A DNA stretch of 7,271 bases from an uncultured Chloroflexaceae bacterium. Lineage in GTDB: Bacteria; Chloroflexota; Chloroflexia; Chloroflexales; Chloroflexaceae. The stretch spans positions 1-7,271 of the forward strand of contig CAKZQX010000581.1 in assembly GCA_937141995.1 (NCBI GenBank), given 5' to 3'. The position numbers were made by a program, and so were the translations under genes. The notes under the pieces were generated by a model. That model was not told where the DNA came from. It saw nothing but the letters and a program-made list of their open reading frames with translations, and searched no databases. Positions 1-5,718 of this stretch are shown here, in pieces. Within the stretch, counting starts at the first letter, position 1; every line of letters starts with the position of its first letter.

Positions 1-236
1 CCTGATCGTAGACGTTAAAAAGGCGTTAAACAAGCATACTTCAATCCCGTCTGTGCTGTACAAAGGTACTATATGGTACCGGGACTTCCACGTACAATCC
101 GCACGTACACGACGTATGGTCTGTTCCATTCTGCCGGAGGTGAAATGCTTTTTCAGGCCCAGTATCCGTCACATAACACGCGTTACGCGGTCGTTGACCC
201 GACGGCAGATTCCGCCTCCGGCAGGGCGGAGATTCC

Positions 237-289
237 TTGCTTGGGCACAAAAATTTCGCACTATGTGCAAAAATTTTGTGCCCAAGCAA
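237..289. repeat. 53-nt near-perfect hairpin (25-bp stem, 3-nt loop)
   Basis: The left arm 237-261 (ttgcttgggcacaaaaattt followed by cgcac) pairs with 265-289 around the loop tat at 262-264. Only two of 25 positions fail to pair. The base of the stem is GC-mixed and the middle is an A/T block. Neither arm lies in a gene. It could be a cruciform, a structured RNA, a terminator of something upstream of the window, or the tip of a miniature element. The sequence does not decide between these. Confidence 0.8.
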
Positions 290-354
290 AACGTACCATG
301 CTGCCGCAGGCGAAATCCGCCGTTATCGGAAGCCAACGGCCCGTTTGAACGCGC

Positions 355-392
355 ACTGCGTACGTCCTGTTATGTGACAGGACGTACGCGGT
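355..392. repeat. Hairpin with 13-bp perfect stem
   Basis: gcgtacgtcctgt at 358-370 pairs perfectly with acaggacgtacgc at 377-389 around the loop tatgtg. Three further pairs (one G-T wobble) extend it to 355-392. It is followed by no T-run, so it is not a typical intrinsic terminator. It ends 17 bp before the TTAGC box cluster. Confidence 0.75.
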
Positions 393-408
393 CGGTTCCA
401 ATGATTGT

Positions 409-460
409 GCTAACATGGTGTTAGCGTGACATTAGCGTTGCTCTAATGGCCTGTTAGCGG
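409..460 (+). promoter_or_regulatory. Cluster of TTAGCG boxes, candidate operator of hsp20
   Basis: Three same-orientation boxes read (g/a)ttagcg at 420-426, 431-437 and 453-459, so their starts are 11 and 22 bp apart, one and two helical turns. An inverted copy gctaac at 409-414 forms a perfect 6-bp stem with gttagc at 420-425, and a degraded inverted copy ctctaat lies at 441-447. The last box lies just upstream of the putative -10. The arrangement looks like a multi-site operator bound on one face of the helix. It shares TTAGC with the first half of the HrcA CIRCE element but lacks the CIRCE inverted structure TTAGCACTC-N9-GAGTGCTAA. The binding protein is unknown. Confidence 0.45.
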
Positions 461-479
461 CCCTCCAACAGAGCTGTAC

Positions 480-485
480 TATACT
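480..485 (+). promoter_or_regulatory. Putative -10 box of the hsp20 promoter
   Basis: TATACT matches five of six bases of the sigma-70 -10 consensus. Seventeen bases upstream (457-462, gcggcc) there is no recognisable -35 hexamer, so the promoter would be weak or depend on an activator or alternative sigma factor. A start near 492 would give a leader of about 100 nt. Confidence 0.4.
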
Positions 486-529
486 TCTTTGCGTAATGAA
501 CAAACAAACCCACCTGGAAGACAGGTACA

Positions 530-556
530 CCGTCAGACTGCGCGGTAGTCTGGCGG
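530..556 (+). promoter_or_regulatory. Stem-loop in the hsp20 leader
   Basis: ccgtcagact at 530-539 pairs with agtctggcgg at 547-556 (10 pairs, one G-T wobble) around a 7-nt loop. A second small stem, acctg 512-516 with caggt 522-526, precedes it. The hairpin ends 21 nt before the Shine-Dalgarno sequence and does not itself cover it. Small heat-shock genes are often controlled by RNA thermometers, but no convincing pairing to the aaaggaggt ribosome binding site is visible, so a thermometer role is only a possibility. Confidence 0.5.
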
Positions 557-592
557 CAGAGCAAGCAAGAGAAAGGCAAAGGAGGTAGTACC

Positions 593-1024
593 ATGGCTGA
601 GCTTTCGCGCTGGGATCCTTTCCAGGAAATGACTACACTGCGTGATGCAATGAACCAACTGCTCTCCGAGAGTTTTGTCTATCCTACCCATCGGGGAAAC
701 ACGGCGGTTGCGCTGGATCTGTATGAGACTGAGAACGAGTATGTCGCGCGGCTGGCAGTGCCCGGCCTGCAGCCGGACAACTTTGATATCACGATGCAGC
801 AGAATGTGCTGACTATCAGCGGTCATACGCAGCAGGAGCAGATTGAGGGTGTGCAGTACCATGTCCGCGAACAGCGTTTTGGAGATTTCACCCGCTCGAT
901 CCAGTTCCCGACGCCCGTGAATGCAGATCAGATCCATGCAAATCTGGCCGACGGTCTTCTGTCGATAAACATACCCAAGGCTGAGGTTGCCAAACCACGC
1001 CGCATCATGGTGAAGAGCAGCTAG
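593..1024 (+). CDS. hsp20: Hsp20 / alpha-crystallin family small heat-shock protein
   Basis: ATP-independent cytoplasmic chaperone (holdase) that binds unfolding proteins in large oligomers. The 143-aa product is normal length for bacterial Hsp20. The N-terminus MAELSRWDPFQEM with a following amphipathic stretch (about 1-36) is typical. The alpha-crystallin domain runs from about residue 37 to 130 and includes the classic A-x-x-x-x-G-L-L-x-I-x-I-P-K stretch at 116-129 (ANLADGLLSINIPK). A C-terminal I-x-V motif (IMV, 138-140) is the usual site for inter-dimer contact. The start is fixed by a strong Shine-Dalgarno, aaaggaggt at 578-586, 6 nt before ATG. The gene is monocistronic, with a structured leader and a possible operator upstream, and converges on the minus-strand hydrolase operon 72 bp downstream. 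Confidence 0.97.
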   Translation: MAELSRWDPFQEMTTLRDAMNQLLSESFVYPTHRGNTAVALDLYETENEYVARLAVPGLQPDNFDITMQQNVLTISGHTQQEQIEGVQYHVREQRFGDFTRSIQFPTPVNADQIHANLADGLLSINIPKAEVAKPRRIMVKSS

Positions 1025-1028
1025 ACGG

Positions 1029-1096
1029 GGGTCAGGCGTAGCGCGTGACCCATCACGCAACCGGGCGATCGGGCATCCAGCCGGGTCGCCCGGTTG
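1029..1096. terminator. Shared inverted repeats between convergent genes, probable terminator
   Basis: Two stem-loops fill the 72-bp gap. gggtca 1029-1034 pairs with tgaccc 1046-1051, with gcg/cgc pairing inside. Then caaccgggcga 1058-1068 pairs perfectly with tcgcccggttg 1086-1096 (11 bp). The second stem abuts the stop codon of the minus-strand gene (1097-1099). On the plus strand it is followed by only a weak T-rich tail (ttat), and on the minus strand by no T-run. Position between convergent stops makes a bidirectional transcription barrier the likeliest role. Confidence 0.6.
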
Positions 1097-1939
1097 TTAT
1101 ACCTCGATCACCGGTCCCTCGCGGGCGGCTTCCAGGTGCAGGGGGCTTTGCTGTTGCGCCAGGAGCGTCCGATAGTGCGCCAGCAGCGTATCTATCTGAT
1201 CATCGGTGCGACCGGGGGCATGGTGGAACAACATCAGGGAGCGCACCCCTGCGGCCTGCGCCAGGTCAATTGCATCTTCGACGCAGCAATGGCTGTGGTT
1301 CTGCACCGACTCGTCACGCATGTATGGCGCGCTGTGGATCAACAGATCGGCATCCGCAAAGAGGGCGATTGCATCTGTGCGGATCTGCTCGCTGGTGTAG
1401 CGCACATCGGTAATGTAGACCAGGCTGTGGTCGCCTTCGGTAATCCGGTATGCCCAGATTGACATATGTTCGCCGTGTGGAAACGGCCATGCGCGAATAG
1501 TCAGTCCACCTGCTTGAAACGGTTGGGTATTGATGGTGTGGAAAGCCTGCCGCGCACTAATATTTTCCAGGCTGTAGACCGGCGAATAGGCCGGGGAGAG
1601 TAACCCATTGCAGACCGCCGTCAGCGAGCCGCGCGTGCTGTCCGGTCCATAGATGTGAAAGAGATTTCCGGGACAGTGAATCATCCCGGGGAAGGGAAAC
1701 CCCAGGATGTGATCCAGGTGCGTATGGCTCAACAGCAGCACCATCTCGCCCTGGCCCTGTCCAAAGGGACCGCTGACCAGCGCATCCCCCAGTTGGCAAA
1801 AGCCTGTTCCCGCATCAAGTACCACCAGTTCGCCCTGTGCGCCCGACACCGCCGTGCAGCAGGTATTGCCACCATAGCGCAAATATTCGATACTCGGCGT
1901 CGGCACTGCGCCGCGCACACCCCAGAACTGGACTCTCAT
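1097..1939 (-). CDS. Metallo-beta-lactamase-fold hydrolase, second gene of pair
   Basis: A 280-aa protein of the COG1235/PhnP-like, RNase Z-like branch of the metallo-beta-lactamase fold; members are phosphodiesterases or hydrolases of varied substrate, so the reaction here is unknown. Visible motifs are FWGVRGAVP (5-13), RYGGNT (21-26), LDAGTG (41-46), the metal-binding HTHLDH (72-77), a His-rich PHGEH (154-158), the probable bridging Asp in YITDVRY (D178), and LFHHAPGRTD (237-246). No signal peptide or membrane segment is seen. ATG is preceded by GGGAGG (plus-strand 1947-1952) and overlaps the stop of the upstream paralogue by ATGA (1936-1939), indicating translational coupling. Compared with that paralogue, two conserved positions differ: LLIHSAPYM replaces LLYDSQFT (Asp to Ser203), and HCC (217-219) replaces the H-G-T motif. 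This suggests a shifted substrate or changed chemistry. The core HxHxDH site is intact. Confidence 0.9.
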   Translation of the reverse strand: MRVQFWGVRGAVPTPSIEYLRYGGNTCCTAVSGAQGELVVLDAGTGFCQLGDALVSGPFGQGQGEMVLLLSHTHLDHILGFPFPGMIHCPGNLFHIYGPDSTRGSLTAVCNGLLSPAYSPVYSLENISARQAFHTINTQPFQAGGLTIRAWPFPHGEHMSIWAYRITEGDHSLVYITDVRYTSEQIRTDAIALFADADLLIHSAPYMRDESVQNHSHCCVEDAIDLAQAAGVRSLMLFHHAPGRTDDQIDTLLAHYRTLLAQQQSPLHLEAAREGPVIEV

Positions 1940-2853
1940 GGCTGTTCCTCCCGGTATAACACCATGCCTTCGTAGGCCGCGCGCACCCGCAGGCCCGGCG
2001 GAGCCAGTGCCTGTTGTACTGCAGTTATGGCGTCGATCTCAACATCGGTGCGGTGTGGATCATGATGAAACAGTAGCAACTCGCGCACGCCGGCCGCCGC
2101 GGCAATTTCCATCGCCTGGCCGGGCGTGCCGTGTCCCCAGTGCGGAAATTGCGCATACTGTGCTTCCGTAAATTGGGAATCATAGAGCAACCAGTCGGAC
2201 CCGGCCGCCAGATTGATCATCGCCCGGCGCATCCGCTCCAGCGTCCGCAACTGGCCCGCGTGCAGATGCGGCGGTTTGCCCTTCCAGACGAGAAACTCAT
2301 CACCAAAGAGGATGGTGTGAAACGGGCCGGTATCGGGGACGAAGGTCAGGATGCCGGTCGGGCTCTCGATGCGGTAGCCAAGTGCGCGATAGGGATGGTT
2401 GGTGCGCGCGCTGGTGATATACACATCCGGTCCCAGTTCAAAACTCACATCGTGGTTAATTTCAAAAAAGTCGAGCGAGGCGCTCAGGCTATCCAGCCCA
2501 ATCGGCAGCAGCGGATCGCTCAGCGCATTATCAATCGTTGTTCGCAGGGTTGACTGTGTCCGCTGCAATCCATAGATTGACAGCGCCGTGCGGGGCGAGT
2601 AGATCGGCGCAAAGAACGGAAATCCCAGAATGTGATCCCAGTGGGTATGGGTAATGAGCAGTTGCAGATGATCGGGCGGGTCGGGTTCTTGCATTAATGA
2701 CTCACCGAGCAGACGTAAGCCACTTCCGGCATCCAGCAGGATGCAAGTATCGCCGACACGGACCTCAACGCAGGTCGTATTGCCACCATAGCGCATCATT
2801 TCAGCGCGTGCAACCGGATATGAGCCTCGAGTTCCCCAGATACGAATGTTCAT
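1936..2853 (-). CDS. Metallo-beta-lactamase-fold hydrolase, first gene of pair
   Basis: A 305-aa paralogue of the downstream protein, same COG1235/PhnP-like family, probably cytoplasmic, substrate unknown. Motifs are RIWGTRGSYP (4-13), RYGGNTTC (21-28), LLDAGSG (39-45), HTHWDH (69-74), a candidate ligand His153 in TNHPYRALGYRI, probable bridging Asp174 in VPDTG, LLYDSQFT (221-228), GHGT (239-242, resembling the RNase Z H-x-S/T motif) and LFHHDPHRTD (260-269). All expected metal ligands appear present. The two proteins align end to end from the first residues, so the pair arose by duplication. The start is supported by the family motif beginning at residue 4 and by the paralogue. It lacks a recognisable Shine-Dalgarno (plus-strand 2854-2875 is A/T-rich), and no clear promoter can be named, so initiation may be leaderless or SD-independent. 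It is divergent to the PAS/CdaR-like regulator gene. Confidence 0.92.
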   Translation of the reverse strand: MNIRIWGTRGSYPVARAEMMRYGGNTTCVEVRVGDTCILLDAGSGLRLLGESLMQEPDPPDHLQLLITHTHWDHILGFPFFAPIYSPRTALSIYGLQRTQSTLRTTIDNALSDPLLPIGLDSLSASLDFFEINHDVSFELGPDVYITSARTNHPYRALGYRIESPTGILTFVPDTGPFHTILFGDEFLVWKGKPPHLHAGQLRTLERMRRAMINLAAGSDWLLYDSQFTEAQYAQFPHWGHGTPGQAMEIAAAAGVRELLLFHHDPHRTDVEIDAITAVQQALAPPGLRVRAAYEGMVLYREEQP

Positions 2854-2963
2854 TGCAATGTTGTTAGTTTACTTTGGTTATTGGTATAGGGAATAAACGT
2901 AATGTTGCACGCGTTTGACACATACCCATGCAATGATTTTCATTTGATCCATGATACCCGAAG

Positions 2964-3023
2964 TAGCCGTCTGTTCCAAACCGCGCGGGGTTGGAGGCAT
3001 GCGTGGTTCGGAACAGACGGTTA
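2964..3023. repeat. Hairpin with 23-bp stem in the divergent intergenic region
   Basis: Positions 2964-2986 pair with 3001-3023 around a 14-nt loop (ggggttggaggcat). The outer 14 bases (tagccgtctgttcc with ggaacagacggtta) contain 11 perfect consecutive pairs, ccgtctgttcc/ggaacagacgg, plus one wobble. The inner eight (aaccgcgc with gcgtggtt) have one wobble, and a single mismatch separates the two blocks. No T-run follows. The 10-mer gtctgttcca at 2969-2978 also occurs at 119-128. It may be a large operator, a transcription barrier between divergent units, or a small structured RNA. Confidence 0.75.
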
Positions 3024-3158
3024 GCACACGACAAAGGCCACTAAACAACCGTGCCCCGCAGAAAGCTCTCCAGGACCGGCATCTCGAAGCCAAAGATAGC
3101 TGTCAGTCCAGATCAAACACGCGCTTTCTCCCATCTCTATGCCTGCTGCTGTGTATGT

Positions 3159-3170
3159 CGTTTGCAAACG
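3159..3170. promoter_or_regulatory. 12-bp perfect palindrome CGTTTGCAAACG
   Basis: A perfect dyad about 136 bp upstream of the regulator start codon. Perfect 12-bp dyads are uncommon by chance, and the site lies in the region expected to hold operators for divergent genes. No binding protein can be named. Confidence 0.4.
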
Positions 3171-3220
3171 CTCGCACAAGCGCCCGGGTGTGCAAGCGAT
3201 ATGTCATGTGCCGGGTGACA

Positions 3221-3230
3221 CCAGATCTGG
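3221..3230. promoter_or_regulatory. 10-bp perfect palindrome CCAGATCTGG over the -35 position
   Basis: The dyad sits 15 bp upstream of the putative extended -10 of the regulator gene, covering the place of a -35 element. A protein bound here would be expected to block or replace -35 contact, which fits autoregulation, though this is inference. Confidence 0.4.
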
Positions 3231-3242
3231 CGGTACGGAATC

Positions 3243-3251
3243 TGCTATATC
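3243..3251 (+). promoter_or_regulatory. Putative extended -10 promoter of the regulator gene
   Basis: TGC followed by TATATC (3246-3251) resembles an extended -10 element. No good -35 is visible 17 bp upstream (3223-3228 lies within the CCAGATCTGG dyad). Transcription would start near 3258, leaving a leader of about 48 nt. Confidence 0.35.
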
Positions 3252-3305
3252 GCTGAATGCAATCTGGTTTGGAAAATCCTGTGTGATTAGGTTAAGGAGA
3301 GAACC

Positions 3306-4952
3306 ATGGCTGACTTCGTCGAGCATGTTGCGGCGAAGGGCTCTCGCCCGGACCTGCGGGAGCGCCGTACTGGAGCCAGGCCGCTCCCCCAGCCACCAGA
3401 GATACTGCATGCATTTGAGCAGGTAAAAGGTCCATGGGCGCACCCGGCGGCGGAGATGGAACTTCCGGCGCAGCATGCCACGCTGCTGACCTGCCGACAG
3501 ATCCTTGAGCGGATATCGGATGGCTACCTGGTGACGGATGCGCATGGCATGATCCAGCAGGCCAACCATGCCGGCGCTCGCCTGCTCAATATCCCCCAGG
3601 AGCTGCTGGCCGGCACAGCGCTCGCCAGTTTTATCGCCGCCGATGAGTGGCATGGCTTTAAGGCCCGCCTGCACCGGCTGGGCAACGCCGATACGCTGCA
3701 GGAGTGGTCGGTGCGGCTCCGGCCCTACAACCAGCCGACGGTTGAGGTGCTACTCACGGCTATTCCCGTGCGTGATGCGTATGGAACGGTTGTTACGCTG
3801 CACTGGCTGCTGCGCGCGTGGGGCGAACAGCACCGGGCCACGGAGCAGATCCAGCAGTTGCATGCCTCTCTGGAGGAGCGGGTCGTTGCACGGATTGGCC
3901 GGTTTGAAGCGGCCCTCCGGACGCAGGATGGGGTCACATCGGACGGGTTGACCGGAAACGCCGATACCGGAGCACTGCACCGGCAAGGCGAGCGCGATCT
4001 TCCCCGGCAGCGCGCGGAAGGTTGGACGGATTATGCACCGGAGCAGCCGGAACAGCAAGCAGCAAATGCGCGACTGCCGGGCCGGCATATGATCAAGAAC
4101 CGCTTTATCTACAACCTGCTGCATGGCCTGGTTGATGACGAGGCGACGATCCTGCGTGATGCCCGGTTGTTGGGCCTGGATTTTGCTCCACCCCGCGCGG
4201 TAATCCTGATTGAGGCCGCCGATTACATTCTGGCGACCCGCGCCGGTCAGCCGGGGGCCACCGCCGACGAGCAGATCCGGCAGCGGGTGCAGACCTTGAT
4301 CAGCAGTGTGGTCAGCTTTTTTCACCTGCCGAACGATACGATTTGTGCCTACCTGGGCGATGGTCAGGTGGCCGTGCTGAAGGCCAGCGATACCAAAAAT
4401 CTGGTCTCCTGGGTGGATCAGCAGGATGGGCCGGATCAGTCCAGCGCATCGTGGGCTAATCTGGCGGCGCTCAAGCGGGCGGCGAGTGCGCTGCTACGGC
4501 ATATGCGCCGGGAGATTGACGCGGCGATCAGTATCGGCATTGGCCGCTACCACCCGGGCATCCAGGAGTTGACCCGCTCCTACGCGGACGCGCGCGCGGC
4601 GCTCTCCCTCGGCCATCGCTTCCACGGCCCGAATGGGGTCTACTGTCTCGATGGCCTGGGTATCGCGGCATTTGTGGGCGTCTCGGATGAACAGACCAAA
4701 ATCGACCTGGCGACGCATCTGTTGAGCCCGCTCACCCATGCGCCCGAACTGCTGCAGACGCTGGCGGTTTTCTTCGCCCAGAACTGCGTGCCCTCAAGCA
4801 CAGCCGCCGCCCTGGCGATCCATCGTAATACCCTGAGCTATCGGCTTGACAAGATTAGCGCCCTGACGGGCCTGAACCCGCGCTGCTTCGATGACGGTGT
4901 CCAGATTCGGCTGGCGCTGGCGCTGCGGGCACTTCAGGATGCCGCCGCGTAG
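3306..4952 (+). CDS. PAS-domain CdaR/PucR-like transcriptional regulator
   Basis: A 548-aa cytoplasmic regulator, predicted to sense a signal through its PAS domain and bind DNA through its C-terminus. Residues 1-60 are unassigned. A PAS domain spans about 62-168 (ILERISDGYLVTDAHGMIQQAN start). A probable coiled coil covers 173-205, and a charged, probably disordered linker 206-262. The CdaR-type GGDEF-like domain follows at about 263-445, recognised by RFIYNLLHGLVDD (266-278) and SIGIGRYHPGIQELTRSYAD (409-428) and the following ARAALSLG. The PucR-type helix-turn-helix lies at about 480-540, with STAAALAIHRNTLSYRLDKI at 498-517. E. coli CdaR instead carries a diacid-binding N-terminal domain, so PAS replaces the sensor here and the ligand is unknown. 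The GGDEF-like region lacks a GGDEF motif, so no cyclase activity is expected. Start: aaggaga at 3294-3300 precedes ATG by 5 nt. It is divergent to the hydrolase pair, its most likely neighbouring target. Confidence 0.88.
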   Translation: MADFVEHVAAKGSRPDLRERRTGARPLPQPPEILHAFEQVKGPWAHPAAEMELPAQHATLLTCRQILERISDGYLVTDAHGMIQQANHAGARLLNIPQELLAGTALASFIAADEWHGFKARLHRLGNADTLQEWSVRLRPYNQPTVEVLLTAIPVRDAYGTVVTLHWLLRAWGEQHRATEQIQQLHASLEERVVARIGRFEAALRTQDGVTSDGLTGNADTGALHRQGERDLPRQRAEGWTDYAPEQPEQQAANARLPGRHMIKNRFIYNLLHGLVDDEATILRDARLLGLDFAPPRAVILIEAADYILATRAGQPGATADEQIRQRVQTLISSVVSFFHLPNDTICAYLGDGQVAVLKASDTKNLVSWVDQQDGPDQSSASWANLAALKRAASALLRHMRREIDAAISIGIGRYHPGIQELTRSYADARAALSLGHRFHGPNGVYCLDGLGIAAFVGVSDEQTKIDLATHLLSPLTHAPELLQTLAVFFAQNCVPSSTAAALAIHRNTLSYRLDKISALTGLNPRCFDDGVQIRLALALRALQDAAA

Positions 4953-5000
4953 ACGTAGGCGCGGATTGAGGTAGTTTGAGGCATCGTTCAATAATACTTC

Positions 5001-5496
5001 AGGAGTCCCGGCTTCAGCCGGATCAGGCGTTCCCGGTCGTCGGCCGCGGCCCCGGCAGGCATCCAAACCGGCTGAAGCCGGGACTCCCGGATGGCAGTTT
5101 GAAAAAATAGTCCGGATAGCGTGTACGTCCGTAGGGCAATCGCCGGAGCGCGGCTCAGTCTCAGGAGTCCCGGCTTCAGCCGGATAGCGGCCGTAACCGG
5201 CTGAAGCCGGGATTCCTGGGGCGCATATCCGGATTAAAATTCAACGTTCATCAGCCGGATCAGGCGTTCCCGGTCGTCGGCCACGGCCCCGGCAGGCATC
5301 CAAACCGGCTGAAGCCGGGACTCCCGGATGGCAGTTTGAAAAAATAGTCCGGATAGCGTGTACGTCCGTAGGGCAATCGCCGGAGCGCGGCTCAGTCTCA
5401 GGAGTCCCGGCTTCAGCCGGATAGCGGCCGTAACCGGCTGAAGCCGGGATTCTTGGGGCGCATATCCGGATTAAAATTCAACGTTCATCAGCCGGA
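5001..5496. repeat. REP/BIME-like array of CCGGCTTCAGCCGG palindromes
   Basis: The 14-mer CCGGCTTCAGCCGG is itself a 6-bp stem with a 2-nt centre. Full forward copies start at 5008, 5170 and 5407; full inverted copies (CCGGCTGAAGCCGG) start at 5068, 5197, 5305 and 5434; half copies (tcagccgg) start at 5251 and 5488. Neighbouring opposite copies extend to a 20-base arm, ggagtcccggcttcagccgg, giving long hairpins: 5002-5021 with 5068-5087 (perfect, 46-nt loop), 5162-5183 with 5197-5218 (one wobble, 13-nt loop), and 5399-5420 with 5434-5455. Paired inverted palindromes between genes are the hallmark of REP/BIME elements, which are often mobilised by RAYT transposases. No such transposase lies in the window. 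Confidence 0.8.
5014..5487. repeat. 237-bp tandem duplication (two copies)
   Basis: Copy 1 is 5014-5250 and copy 2 is 5251-5487. They differ at two positions only: G5046 versus A5283 and C5216 versus T5453, about 99 percent identity. The 9-mer tcagccgga begins each copy and also follows the second copy (5488-5496), so slippage or unequal recombination between 9-bp repeats would explain the event. The left boundary lies exactly at the centre of the first palindrome (CCGGCT|TCAGCCGG, 5013/5014), so copy 2 lacks the left half of its first hairpin. The near identity in non-coding DNA indicates a recent event or gene conversion. Confidence 0.92.
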
Positions 5497-5579
5497 ACTC
5501 CGGTTTCTTCACTGCTGTTCGGAATTAATATGCAACATTCATCACACGCTGCTTTGCGCCTTTCTATCCTGGCATGAAC

Positions 5580-5621
5580 CGATAGTACCAGCGCGATTGT
5601 GCAACTGCACAACAACTATCG
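5580..5621. repeat. Nested inverted repeats
   Basis: The inner stem is ttgtgca 5597-5603 with tgcacaa 5606-5612, a 16-bp near-perfect dyad. The outer stem is cgatagt 5580-5586 with actatcg 5615-5621. A competing pair, gcgcga 5591-5596 with tcgcgc 5619-5624, could form instead of the outer stem. It lies about 200 bp upstream of the glycan operon and could be an operator or a structured leader. No T-run follows. Confidence 0.45.
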
Positions 5622-5718
5622 CGCACCATAGGACAAATTTTATGCACCTGCCCAATGCATCCCCCCCCGGAACGGCGTAGGATAGAGCCAGAAGCAAACA
5701 ATAAATCTGTGGCGAAAT

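Larger units (their letters stand above)
1..592. other. Gene-free region upstream of hsp20, rich in inverted repeats
   Basis: I see no convincing gene here. One plus-strand frame stays open from about position 2 to 424, but its translation is rich in Arg, Cys and Pro, has no recognisable motif or ribosome binding site, and runs through several strong hairpins. The stretch contains a small stem (tccgcc at 211-216 with ggcgga at 225-230), a 53-nt near-perfect hairpin at 237-289, a second hairpin at 355-392, a 10-bp long-range inverted pair (168-177 with 369-378, gtcacataac/gttatgtgac), and imperfect direct repeats (about 127-147 and 298-317, ctgccg-aggtgaaat type). The last 180 bases carry the hsp20 control region. 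The density of inverted repeats suggests decayed mobile or REP-like DNA, but no transposase or target-site duplication is visible. Confidence 0.6.
2854..3305. other. 452-bp divergent control region
   Basis: This separates the minus-strand hydrolase operon from the plus-strand regulator and has no gene. It holds an A/T-rich stretch next to the hydrolase start, with a short inverted repeat aatga-ttt-tcatt at 2932-2944, a very long hairpin at 2964-3023, a palindrome at 3159-3170, a direct repeat (gcacaagcg at 3174-3182, gtgcaagcg at 3190-3198), a short inverted repeat (tgtca 3202-3206 with tgaca 3216-3220), a palindrome at 3221-3230 and an extended -10 at 3243-3251. Short frames on both strands were judged spurious: no family motif and no ribosome binding site. 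Confidence 0.6.

Noticed and set aside
2..424. Open plus-strand frame of about 141 codons
   Set aside because: No motif, no ribosome binding site, odd composition (Arg, Cys, Pro), and it crosses several strong hairpins.
409..470. CIRCE element or integron attC site
   Set aside because: TTAGC is shared with CIRCE but the GAGTGCTAA partner is absent, and the attC core boxes (RYYYAAC, GTTRRRY) are not found in proper arrangement.
533..1060. 175-codon antisense frame over hsp20
   Set aside because: It is the shadow of a clearly recognised Hsp20 gene and has no family motifs of its own.
3204..3674. 156-codon minus-strand frame opposite the regulator N-terminus
   Set aside because: It lies antisense to a supported PAS-domain coding region and shows only low-information residues.
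5001..5496. CRISPR array
   Set aside because: Repeats are short palindromes in alternating orientation with irregular spacing, and the large repeat is a simple two-copy duplication; no cas gene is present.
5453..5680. 75-codon plus-strand frame with TTG start
   Set aside because: It begins within the repeat unit, has no ribosome binding site and crosses the C8 run, with no recognisable product.
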